Below, in pieces: positions 29,974 to 40,478 of a stretch of 64,000 nt of DNA; positions within the stretch are counted from its first letter, which is position 1; each line of letters starts with the position of its first letter. The stretch lies in the NCBI RefSeq assembly GCF_000002865.3, contig NW_001865044.1, positions 66,309 through 130,308 of the forward strand, given 5' to 3'. This DNA is from Monosiga brevicollis MX1. Its lineage: Eukaryota > Opisthokonta > Choanoflagellata > Craspedida > Salpingoecidae. The translations under genes and the position numbers were made by a program. The notes beneath the pieces were generated by a model. The model had not been told where the DNA came from. It saw only the letters and a program-made list of their open reading frames with translations, and searched no databases.

Positions 29974-32507
29974 TCATGCCGTCTTGGCTTCCTTCTCCAC
30001 CAGCACTGTCATCTGCGCAGAAAGCAAAAGCAAAAGCAAAAGCAAAAGCAAAAGCAAAAAAAAAAGATCACCAGCAATCAGTACTCGCCCCTCTACATTA
30101 CCCAACCATGTCGGTCGGGTGACGGTTCGAGCGCCTTGACTGACCTTGTTGGTGGCAGCTCGGAACGCATTGACAGCATCCTGATGCGAGCGGTTGACCA
30201 GCCTAGAGGAAAGCGTTGCGAAGAAACACACAAACAAAACCAGTCCCCACAGCCCCAAAAACACAGCCCCAAAGCAAAGGTGAGTGTCTCTAGTTGCCAT
30301 CTATGAGATATGAAGCCAAGCAAAAGCGAAGCGGTTCATTGACACTTTTGCCAAGCGATCAAGTACGGACAGTGTAGAATCGACGGCAAGGATAATATCA
30401 CCGGGCGTGAATTCGCCCGCGCGATCTGCGACACTCGCTGTTGGAGAAGAAGGAAAAAGAAAAAAAGAAAGTTGGCAGGGATAGCAAGGGAGGATATCAG
30501 CTTGTGCAGATCTGGGAACTGGCTGGCTAGCAAGCGAGGCAGAGGGATTGAGACGATCTGTCCTACCGGGCTTGATTGCTTGGATGTAAATGTTGGGTTG
30601 AAGGGGCAGCACGCCACCGGCCAAACTGGCCCCAAAGGGTTCACCACCACGCTCCACCCTGGGGTAGCAATACCTTGTGAGTGAGGACGAGCGTGGAAGC
30701 TTTAAATTCAGTTCACACGACCTAACAACGACAAAAACATCACGAACAAGACATTTGCACTGCAGAATCACGCAATGGTTCGGACACTCGAGAGCCAAGC
30801 GACTGACTTGACCGCCTTGTAGGTCTTGCGGCCAACGGCTTCTGCCGGAACGCGCACGACAAGCACGTCACCATTGTGCAGGCGCTGAATATGACCTCGG
30901 ATCGTTTCCGCCGACCAAGCAAGCACGCAAGCATCGTCGATCCACAAAATGGCGTCCCCAGCCTTGAGCTAAATCATCACACAGATGCAACAAAAAGTTC
31001 ATCCCCGACGGTCGGATAATGATGAGAAATGTTCAGAACAGCGCAAGCCAAACACCACGCTATGCTCGATACCAACCCGCGCGCCAGGAATGGCATGCTC
31101 TACGACGTGTGCGCCATTCTCATCTTTGAACTGCATCTGCTGCAAGAGGGTTGCAGCTTCGCGGAGCAGTTCAGCGTGGCTCTCGAGCTCGGTAGTTTGA
31201 TGTGTAGGATCACGCGGCATGGCAATGATGCTGGTGCGCTTGGCAGCCGGAGCCACCTCCGCAATGGTATCCAATGGGCCTTGAGGCTTATCGGGCCACA
31301 TGGCGCGGGCGAGCCAGAGGCGCACCTCACCTTCGGTTGCACTCAGCTCATCGAGAACCTCTTCATATGACCAGTTTAGGATGCTCTTGCCGTTGATGGC
31401 ACAGATCAGCATGCCGTTCTCAATGAGGTTAACTTTGCTGCCGCCCTGTTGTGGGTCGATGGTGGCCGTCTCAATGAAGACGCCCGTCTCGGTGTACAAC
31501 TGAGGCAGACGGTCCGTGAGATGGAGGCCGAGGCGATCGCTCTTGTTGCGGCGCGTGAGGACGGCCTCAAAGCCAAGGGCATCGGGCGCATGAAGCCAGC
31601 CGACGACCAGATTCACGAGTTGGTTGGAGCCTAGCCAGGAAAGCACGGCTTCAAGGTCATCCTGGGTGACGGAGGAGAGGGGCACGTTGTTCGCGGCCAG
31701 AACAATTTGCCCGGGCTTAAGCCCACAACGGAAGGCCTCCGAGTTGACATCGACCTGTGTGACTTGGGCCAAGGCGTTGGGCGTGCGTCCATCATCCAGC
31801 TCGTAGGGTAGGATGCTCATTTCAAAGCCAGGCGAGCCGGTGGCCGGGTGGCGGAAAATGCAGCGACCGTACTGGAGGGAAGACAACAAGGCTGTGTCGG
31901 GGCGACTGACGGGCTTCATGGCCAAGTTGGAGCGGCGCACAAACGCCAAACGCAGTGGCTCGTTGGCCTTGACGTAGTGGTTCAGCATGTACTTGACGGC
32001 CTCGATGGCGGAGACGTCGCAGCGCATCGAATTGAGGGAGAGCAGAATGTCTCCGGGCTCCAGGCAATCGGTCAAGGTGGAGTCAACGGCACTGATCTGG
32101 TGACGGTACTCATCACTACCTGAGGCCACCACCTCAAAGCCGGGGTAACCATCATACTGAGGAATGAGCTGGAGGCGCACAATACTAGTGTGCTCGCTGG
32201 TTTTTTCTTCTGTCGAAAGCTTGCCACTGGCCAGAGGCACGATGGATGGGGACATGGTGCTGCGGTTGATGGTAAGCTTGAGATGCTCCGCATTGTTGCT
32301 CTTGATCAGCTGCACAACTTGGCTCGGCTGCCAGGAGACAACACGAGTGTCGTTGATAAAAAGCAGTTGGTCGCCGGGTCGAACCTTTTCATGCGCAACA
32401 CCATCCGTATCAACCTGATCCACCACCAGCTGGTTCTGTTCGTTGAGGCTGAGGTAAAAGCCAAGCTTCTGCCCATTCGGGCGAAGCCACACATCCACGA
32501 CCGCCAT
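29974..32507 (-). CDS. Six-PDZ-domain scaffold protein
   Basis: A PDZ-only adaptor. The first large exon (from ATG at 32507 to about 31096) encodes four clear PDZ domains: for example LGFYLSLNEQNQLVV with RPGDQLLFIND, and PGFEVVASGS with EPGDILLSLNS. After the exon edge near HVVEHAIPGA, the next exon (from about 30967) supplies LKAGDAILWIDDACVLAW, completing a divergent fifth PDZ. The sixth is split over four exons: FGASLAGGVLPLQPNIYIQAI, then EFTPGDIILAVDSTL, then LVNRSHQDAVNAFRAATNK, and last MTVLVEKEAKTA with TGA at 29976-29974. The last intron holds a hexamer repeat as its pyrimidine tract. An extra upstream exon near 32660 is possible. It lies on the same strand as the FERM-PDZ giant, with only the globin between them, so a paralogous origin is plausible but not shown. 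Confidence 0.82.
30024..30064. repeat. (GCAAAA)n hexamer repeat, (TTTTGC)n in sense, at an intron 3' end
   Basis: Six copies or so of a hexamer run straight into the CTGCGCAG acceptor of the last exon of the six-PDZ gene, so the repeat forms that intron's polypyrimidine tract. Confidence 0.85.
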
Positions 32508-33214
32508 GTTGTGTGGGATCTTTGATTCCGATTGCAGACTCGAGCTAAATCAATGCGACTGATCCCAAGCGTCGGAGCGGCGTCTCGTCGTAATCAGACT
32601 AGGCAGTGGTCGCCAATACCTGCCAATGCCATGCCATTCACAGCTATGAGCGCCGATCATTCCAGTCTCCCCCGCCTGCATTCATTTGAGCCCGCCCGCC
32701 GTCACTGCCAATTCACATGCACACGCACACTTACACACAGCAGTGAAATACAAAAAATTTCAAAAGTGTCGAAAGGCTTGTTGAGAGACACACAGAGGCA
32801 GAGAGAGAAAGACGAGAGAGACCAGAGAAACGGAGAGAGGAGAGACACAGACAACGAGAAAAACAAAAGGCAATACAGAGAGAGCGCCATATGAGAGAAC
32901 AGAGTCAGAGCTGCGCTCGCAGAGACCGAACAAAGAGCACGAGCGGCAACGGCAACTGTTCCTTTTTGTCTTACACATGCAACAGTAGCAGCCTTTCTAC
33001 GTTAGGGGCCTTTTGGCCTGTGGTGGGTGTGAAGACAGGGGTCACAACTTTTATTTCGAGAATCAATCTGACCCCCTTTTTTGAACCAAATTGGTTTAGA
33101 TCCAGGAGGTATATGTGAAATAAGGGCAGGTGTGCTGGTTTGGGCTGGTTGACGCGCAGTTTTGGAGCAGCACCGCTTGACTTGATCCCCGACGACACCA
33201 CGGCTGCCAACAAC
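32508..33214. other. Divergent intergenic stretch
   Basis: Lies between the starts of the six-PDZ gene (minus) and the acid-ceramidase-like gene (plus), so two promoters are expected. A GAGA-rich, low-complexity tract spans about 32780-32890. No coding exon was assigned apart from a possible leader exon near 32620-32660 on the minus strand. Confidence 0.5.
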
Positions 33215-34827
33215 ATGACGATGATGACCTGCTCGTTCTGGGCAGTCGCCCTGGTGGCCTTGGTGGCCCTGGCCCCCGTGGCCATTCGGGCTGATTGCCC
33301 GGGTACCCCCAATCTTCGCCCAATTTACTCCAGCGTCAGTCATCTGAGCCGTCGCCTTTGCTTTGCTTACCGCCTTTTTTGCTGCCCAATGACGCGATCA
33401 GCGTGCTGTTTGGGCTGTGGCAGCAAGTCATGCGCCCCAACGTTAGCTTCTGGCATCACTGACCATGGTTCGTTTCATTTGATCTCCCATTCTGTTGTTT
33501 TTGGCAGGATCCCGTGCTGGTCAAGTCGATCGAGAACGCTTCGCTGTACCATGTTGGTACCGGTGAGAATGGCACCACTTTGCGAGTCCTGCACCTGTAC
33601 GGCAGCCCCTACGCCATGGGTTATGCTCAAGGCCAGCTGCTTGCCGATGACATCAAGACCATGGTTGCTGCTTTCTTTGAGTACCTGGATGACACCATTG
33701 CCCCCTACATCAACTGGCTGCCTCAGGTCTGTGATCATCCTCTTTGACGAGAGAAGAGACGGCAGCACGTGCGAGTTGGTCCCGGCATTCCCAACTGACG
33801 CCCTATCCTCCCACAGGATGTGCAAAAGATCATTTTGGAGGATGGTCCTGCCGCCGCCCTTCAGTTTGAGGTCGACCTGACCATGCCTTACATCTCCCAA
33901 TACTTTCTTGATGAGGTGAGCTGCGCGTCAATTTTTTTTTGTTTTCGTTTGTTTGTTTTTTTGTTTACGTTAATCTGAGCAAGGGTGTGCTGGTGTTTCT
34001 TTGATCTCCTTTGACTTTTGACTGTACAACTTCTGGCATCGTCCTGTGGGCGCGTCATGTCTGCCCGCTTCTCATGTTGCCTGGATTTGGGATTTGCAGA
34101 TCCGTGGTCTGGCCGACGGTTGCAACTGCGGCATTGATTACAAGACGGTCCTGCAGGTGCATCTCTTCCCTGAACTCATCAAGGCCTCGTGCAGCATGTT
34201 TGGTGAGGCCTCGTGGCTCATATTGCATTGAACTCGCCTGGGCACATGCCTGCGCCCTTCTTGAAGAACCCCCGTTTTGTTGGAAATGTGCATCTCACCC
34301 TCGTTTTGATGCGCAGGTGCTTGGGGCCCCGCCATCGCCAACGTCTCTGGCACCGTCAACCAGCTGCGTGCCCTCGACTGGGGTAAGGTTTTGTTTCCAC
34401 GTGCCAGCATCTCTCTCACTCTTGCCCCTACTGATTAAAGCAAATGATCCACGGATGACTCACTTCCCGTCGCGTTGGCCTCCCCCCCCATCACAGGTCT
34501 TGACAACCCGCTGGTGAACTACAGCCTCGTTGCCGTCTACCATCCGGAAGAAGGTGTGCTTTCAAGCTTTTGTGGCTTAATTCTTGGCGGTTTTCTGGAT
34601 TCCATGTCTTCTTCTTCGTTGTGGCACTCCCCTTTTTTGGCCTTGGCATTTCTCAACTTTGGGACGGGGGCCGTTTTTTCATTCATGTTTGCATCTCGAC
34701 TAGGTTTGGGCCACCCTTTTGCTAGTGTGACCTTCAACGGCTTTATTGGCTCCATCACTTCCTACGGTGGTCTGGTTGGCATGTCCGAGAAGGTTCGACG
34801 GTTGCTTTTGAAAATCTAAGCGCCGGG

Positions 34828-34858
<31 letters not shown>

Positions 34859-35565
34859 GGTTGTGGTTGTGGTTGTTGTTGTGGTTGTTGTTTTCCCTCC
34901 CTCTCTCTCGCTCTCTCGCTCTCTCGCTCTCTTTCCCACCCTCGTTTGTCCCCTTTTGACTGACTGTTGCCGTTTTTCGTCCCGTGTATTAGGTCTGGCT
35001 GTCCTACAACGAGTCTGCGAGCCGTGCGGGTGTGCCGTTCCATTTCCTGATGCGTGACGCAGCCCAGTTTGATCGTACCATCGATGACACGTTGAACCGC
35101 ATCTACAACAGCAAGCGCACCTGCTCTGTACACTTGGGCGTGGGCAGCAGTCTGGACAAGCAGTTCCGTGCTGTGGAATACTCGCACGAGGAGGTCCTGG
35201 TGTACGATGACAAGAACTATCCCTCCTACCTCCCTGCGCACCCGCTCTTCGATGGCCTGGTTTTCATCAACAAGCACGTCCAGCCCTCCTCAGACACGTG
35301 CATGGGCTCGCTGATGACAAAGTATTATGGTAGCCTCGACGCCGAGACCACCATCCGCAATGTTCTTGGCAACACGGCCTCGGGCGACATGCATGCTGCC
35401 TTTTATGACTATGGCAACAACGTTATCCACGTATCCGTGGCCGGTCTGCCCGTAGCCAACGATGGCAACGGCACCGTCATTGATGGTCCCATGGCTCCCG
35501 CCCATGCTCGCCCTTGGTTCCGCCTGGACATGGAGAAGCTTTTTGCCCAGACCCAAGCCCAGTAA
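33215..35565 (+). CDS. Secreted acid-ceramidase-like N-terminal-nucleophile hydrolase (441 aa, 8 exons)
   Basis: Acid ceramidase and its kin cleave the amide bond of ceramide or N-acylethanolamines in lysosomes after self-cleavage at a Cys. Exons: 33215-33334, 33508-33726, 33817-33915, 34100-34202, 34317-34382, 34497-34553, 34704-34792, 34993-35565. All joins keep phase and total 1,326 nt. The first 27 residues are a signal peptide (WAVALVALVALAPVAI). HLYGSPYAMGYAQGQLL is the conserved entry motif. ASCSMFGAW followed by LRALDWG places the likely nucleophile Cys and the RxxDWG motif as in ASAH1 (ACTSIVAED, RNMDFG). EKVWLSYNE and RTCSVHLGVGS resemble the Dictyostelium dcd1 proteins, which I take as the closest family. 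Several NxS/T sites suit a secreted or lysosomal protein. Substrate is not proven. Confidence 0.8.
34827..34891. repeat. (TTG)n-rich microsatellite in an intron
   Basis: An imperfect trinucleotide tract lies in the last intron of the acid-ceramidase-like gene, followed by CT-rich DNA leading to the acceptor at 34992. Confidence 0.9.
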
Positions 35566-36603
35566 AGTGTGATAGCGAGGAAAACAGGCTCATCAAGTTG
35601 GGCGAGAGAAACAGCCCAGCTAATGTGATTGATCTGTGCTACCCGTGCTCAGCGAGTTTGTTGCGTGTTTTCGTTTTTCTTTTTCCTTGCTCTGCTTCTT
35701 TGCTTTTTGATAGGTTTGATTGCGGTGCTAATTCCCTTTCTCTTTCGCGGTGTGAGCGAGCCTTGTTGCCTCTCGAATCCTGTCAATTGATCGTGTGCCC
35801 GCAATCTGGCCTGCTCATGAAAAAACAAGAACTTGGACAGAAATGGGGCTCCTGACCAAAATTTGAGACACTGACGTGACAATTCTTGTTACATCCCACA
35901 CCTGGTGTGGGGATGCCTTGGAGGCCTGAATCAATCGGGTGCCCGTGAAGACTTGGAAAAGGAAGCCGGCAGCTCAGGGGCAGCGGAGCCATGCGTGGCT
36001 GGTGCTGGCGCTTGATGTGTGTTCCATGTGCGATCATTCCAAACCGGTTTCCCCAAGTTGCAAAGCCTCTTCCCAGCACATCTTGCGCGGCCCCGACCAC
36101 AACTCGCGACCAAAACGACAGCAGAGCCGTCATAACACCTAAATGCATATAAGATTGAAGAAGATGCAGAAAAAGACCAAAAACACTGCTTGAGCCATCT
36201 AACTTAGCATCTCATATTCGTAGTAAATAAACGAAAAGTTGCAGATCCTTTCATCACAGAAAATCTGACATCTTGCGACTGGCAACCAATGATCATCACA
36301 CACACACACACACACACATACACACACACAACAGACGGCTGCGGCGCCATTTTACAATTCTGGGTCAGTTGACGGGTTGACATGCCTGTGACATGCCTGT
36401 GGTTGTGGTGGTGTGCTGCTGGCTCTCCAGTCTGCCTCTGCCTCGCGTGCCCATGAGGGCTTGTTTCTGGTCATCTCAGAATGTAGCCAATTGTAAAGGT
36501 GAATGAATGGTTTCATGCTGTGGCAGAACTCGAACCTCACGCATGCCCTACGCTTCTTGCGCAAGGGACAGGTCTGGGTGGTGTGACCCTCGCACGAGCG
36601 AAA
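35566..36603. other. Intergenic stretch
   Basis: Holds the 3' end of the hydrolase gene and the promoter of the OMA1-like gene. A CA repeat spans about 36297-36330. No coding exon recognised. Confidence 0.5.
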
Positions 36604-38612
36604 ATGGCGGCCGCGGCCCAAGTATCTTTCATGGCACGGCTGCTAAGTCGGCGACTTGATCGCCTCCATCGTTTGCAACGCCTCAACTTCGGTGGTATGC
36701 GTCAACAATCCTCCATCTCCATGGGTGGTGGCAAATCTCAACGTATGTGCGCTGCATCTCGCTCCAGACGACGCATTCTGCCCAACCCAGTATAGAAATA
36801 CTGCGCCTCACTCCCGTGCTTATGGCCTGGGTTCCGTGCTTATTTCTGTCACCCTCTAGCGGCTACACACATCAACGCGAATCAGCAAACCCCCAAGTGC
36901 TCTCGTGCCTCGCTCGCCAACTGCGAGAGCTGCGTCAAGTACCCATGCAACCGTATCATGGTCTCACGTCAGTGCGCACAGCTCTGGGGGCTGATCTCTG
37001 TCAGGGACACGAGCTTGCTGTTTCGATTGGCTCATCTAGATGCTTGTGGGTTGACCAATACACAGGGTTTTCTGAGAAAGAATCTCCACGCGGCGACACC
37101 TTCAAGTGGTACCTGGCGCTCGTTGGTCTTGCCGGTTTCCTCGTTACCAACACCGAGCAGGTCCCCATTACCAGTAGGTCTTTCGCATGCCACTTGTGTG
37201 CCCCGATCCTCTCTGGCCTGCTGACAGCACCATCCCCCCTTTCAAGCCCCCTGCCCCACATCTTGTCCTCATCTCATCCGCTTTGTCGAACGCACACAGA
37301 CCGTTGGCGTTTGCATCTGGTTCCTCCTGTGGTCGCGAATCGCTTGGATCGTGAATATGATGAAACGATGGTTGACAGTCTGACCCCCGTTGCCCTGCCT
37401 TCGGACCATCCGGTTGGTGTATCTATCATCGCCTCCGATTACTCATCGCCTCGTTCAGCGCCTGTTAGGCATCCTGTTTCAATATTTTTTCTCAGACTCC
37501 TTTCTCCTATCCACTTTTTCCTCACCATCCCAATCTTTGTGGATCATGTAGGACGTGCAGCGCGTAATGCGCGTGGGCTCGCGGCTGTGCGCGGCCAACC
37601 ACATTTGCCCCCTGCGCTACTTTGTGCTGGAGGACGATGAGCAGGAAAACGCCTTTGTCTCAGCCGGCGGCGTCGTCCTCATTTACACTGGTCTGCTGCG
37701 GCTCATGAAGACAGACGATCAATTGGCGGTTGTGTTGGCCCATGAAATGGCCCACTTTGTCGCTGAGCATAATACCGAGCGCACAGGCTTTGAATGGATT
37801 CGTCGTGGCGTGGACTTTTTGACCGGCTCCCATGAACGGAGCACCATCCACAAAATGACGACGTTGGGCCTCACGCTACCCCAGTCTCGGCTCATTGAGC
37901 GTGAGGCAGACCACATTGGTCTCATTCTCTTGAGCCGTGCCTGTTTTGACATTGATGCGGCGCATGAGGTGCGATTTTACACAGGTCCCAGCCGTTTCTT
38001 AGCCGTTCCTTGACCCCCGCCCCCTCGTTATTATTTATTTTGATAAAGCATCAATTTGAGCGTGCATGCAGCTCGGGTCGGTTGTCGAGATGGTCTCTCA
38101 TGCCCAATGCCCTGCTGATTATTCATTTGGTTGCTGAATGTTGCTCTTCCTTAGGCCTGGTCCACGTTGCACGAGAGCAAACTCACGCATCAACGTGACG
38201 CTGGGCAACATCACCACGGCGTCGAGGTGCACCATTCACCCAACGAGGATGGTCAGACGTCGGCCTTTTTGGATGACACCATTGAGGCCCAGTCTCTCAT
38301 TGATACGTATGTGCTCCTTACCAATGCCCTTGCCTTTGGCTTTTCTGGATTTGTTTTTAGCTCAAACCGCGGCGTGCCATGCGTGCTTTGATCAATGAAC
38401 ATAGTATGTGGATGACCCACCCTGACTATCAAGAACGAATTGCCCAGTTTGCGCCGGGAACGCCCTGGATGCAAGAGGCTGAAGCCGAGCGGCGTCGCTA
38501 CGGTTGTCACGTGTGCCCAGAACCGTGTGAATGGCCCCGTGACATCCTCATGCCCACCTCAGCATTTGCAGCCGTAGTCGAATCCCTGTTTGGTGTGTTT
38601 TCCTCCTCGTGA
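36604..38612 (+). CDS. OMA1: OMA1-like mitochondrial M48 metalloprotease, multi-exon
   Basis: OMA1 is a zinc protease of the mitochondrial inner membrane that acts in stress signalling and cleaves OPA1 in animals. The ATG at 36604 starts an Arg-rich, acid-free leader (MARLLSRRLDRLHRLQRL) typical of mitochondrial targeting, with a GT donor at 36743. A later exon (about 37067-37172) encodes a membrane segment, WYLALVGLAGFLVT. The protease exon (37553-37969) has NAFVSAGGVVLIYTGLL, the HEMAH zinc motif in VLAHEMAHFVAEHNTER, and EREADHIGLILLS, which gives the third ligand and the OMA1 signature ADHIGL. The next exon carries a His-rich insert, GQHHHGVEVHH. The last exon contains THPDYQERIAQ, matching the OMA1 THPSHGNRVEYL region. 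Exons between 36743 and 37067 are uncertain. Confidence 0.85.
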
Positions 38613-39013
38613 GCCACCCCAGCTGGCAGCCGCTGCTAGAACGGTCCCAAGTTTGCCGACGAGCCGGCAAAAGGACCTGTTTTCCTTAAATTACATCTTG
38701 GCTGTTCGTTCTTGTTATGGCTATACTCCTTATGTATTTTATTGTTGGGGCCTGCTTCTCTAGCCGCGGGTCATAGCCGCCATCTCATGATAACCATTTG
38801 CCACACGCGCACAATTGCATTGCTACACCACACATGGGTCTCTTACTCTGCCGCCCACTGTTCGCCACACGCCACACCACTCGTTGTTCTCGCTGGATGT
38901 TCTCCCTCAGGTGGCGAAATGGCTGACAAATGTCAGTGCCAGCTTCTTGGTCATTTTTCAACTGGGCTTACGAGAAGGCAGGTTGAGGGCGCGCGCTGTG
39001 CAGGAGGGGCGTC
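38613..39013. other. Intergenic stretch
   Basis: Short spacer between the OMA1-like gene and the N-acetyltransferase, both on the plus strand. No element recognised. Confidence 0.5.
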
Positions 39014-40042
39014 ATGGCGGAGCAGGTGGAGCGATTTGCCGGCTTGAAGGCCGTTGAGAGCATGGGGCTTACTGCTGACGAGCTGAGCTTCTATTTCGCT
39101 GCAGTCGGCGTGGCCAAGAAGTCCGCCAAGCCCAGCCTGACTCAGCTACGCCAGCTGCATCGGGCGCATATCCTGGCCTTTCCCTTTTGCAACTTGAGTT
39201 GTTTTGCGGGCAATGGGGGCCGGATCGATGCCCAGGCGCTCTTGCCTCGCTTTGCAATGGGCTATGGTGGCTATTGCTTTGAACACAATCGGCTGTTTGC
39301 CGCAGTGCTCACCACACTAGGATACGAATTTGAAGCGCGGGATGCACGCATGTGGCTTGACGATGGCGAGCACCTTCGCAAGCCGTACGTGCCAACACGA
39401 GGCCACATGCTGCTGCTTGTCCGCGTTCCTGATGCACCACCCAAGGACGTTTACCTGTGCGATCTCGGCTTTCTGCGCCAGGCCCCCTTGGAACCGCTTC
39501 TGTTGCAAACTGAAGAGCCTCAGCGTAGCGGGCGCGTCTTGACGCGCTTGGACCGTACCGTCGTGCAGGCGCCGCTAAGTGCGAGAGAGGAGTATACGCT
39601 GTGGTATCAGCCCCCTTCAACGGGCATGTGGCGCCGTGCATACAGCTTCGACCGCACAGCAGCCTTTGATTGGACCGACGTCGTCCCCATCAACATGTTC
39701 GTGCAAGAGCACAGCGAGAGTATATTCGCAGATCACCTGGTATTGGAGCGCCAAATCAATGAAGCACTGCATGTGCGCTTACTGATGCTCGAGCTGACGG
39801 AGACGCGCGTGGTGTGGGGCCCAGATCCCAACGACGTCAAGCTTGAAACTCGTGTGTCAACACTGGCAAGCCCAGATGCCTTGCGCACGGCCCTGGCTCG
39901 CTGCTTCAACATCCACCTTCCACCCAATGTGTGTGCCCTCTTGTTCGACTTGGAGCACAGCACGAGCTGGTCGCAGAAGCAACGGTTGCGTCAGCGACTC
40001 CGCGCAGTTTGGCACTTTCCCTTGCCCAGTCACGCTGCATGA
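39014..40042 (+). CDS. Arylamine N-acetyltransferase, intronless (342 aa)
   Basis: NAT enzymes move an acetyl group from acetyl-CoA to arylamines and hydrazines through a Cys-His-Asp triad. All three are present in the expected order: Cys88 in GYGGYCFEHN (family pattern RGGYCFE), His131 in RGHMLLLV, and Asp150 in CDLGF. The N-terminal region with LQLHRAHILAFPFCNLS matches the family pattern LHRAHVLTVPFENL. Length is slightly above the usual 270-300 residues because of a longer C-terminal part. It has no intron, unlike both neighbours. NAT genes are patchy in eukaryotes and common in bacteria and fungi, so acquisition by transfer is a reasonable hypothesis but was not tested. Confidence 0.92.
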   Translation: MAEQVERFAGLKAVESMGLTADELSFYFAAVGVAKKSAKPSLTQLRQLHRAHILAFPFCNLSCFAGNGGRIDAQALLPRFAMGYGGYCFEHNRLFAAVLTTLGYEFEARDARMWLDDGEHLRKPYVPTRGHMLLLVRVPDAPPKDVYLCDLGFLRQAPLEPLLLQTEEPQRSGRVLTRLDRTVVQAPLSAREEYTLWYQPPSTGMWRRAYSFDRTAAFDWTDVVPINMFVQEHSESIFADHLVLERQINEALHVRLLMLELTETRVVWGPDPNDVKLETRVSTLASPDALRTALARCFNIHLPPNVCALLFDLEHSTSWSQKQRLRQRLRAVWHFPLPSHAA

Positions 40043-40126
40043 CCCGCAAATTTGCGACCATTGATTTGAGGAGAGACCCACTGGCCCAGACCTGTCCATA
40101 CCAATCGAGCCCCTACCTTGCGCCAA

Positions 40127-40159
<33 letters not shown>

Positions 40160-40478
40160 CCCGCCTCACCAGCACACACACATCTCTCCCTCACCCACCG
40201 TTTCTCATTCATCGGCGGCACCAGGTTCTTCACATGTCAATCCATTTCGACAAGATTCAACGATTGCATAACCTCTCTCAAACTCTCTCTCTCTCTCTCT
40301 CTCTCAAACTCTCTCTCTCTCTCTAAAAAAAAAAAAAAAACTCCTCTCTCTCTATTTCTCTCAGAGATCAACTCGGGGGTGTCACTGGACACTGGGAGCT
40401 TGCAGGACGATAGCCAGGACAGAGCGATCTTGACAAGGTCCTAACAGTGGCTTGAGGTGGTGAGCGGTGCTTGCCAAC
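40043..40478. repeat. Intergenic stretch with (CT)n and poly-A tracts
   Basis: Two CT microsatellites (40129-40156 and about 40284-40324) and an A16 run (40325-40340) lie upstream of the TBL2-like start. Nothing coding seen. Confidence 0.7.
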
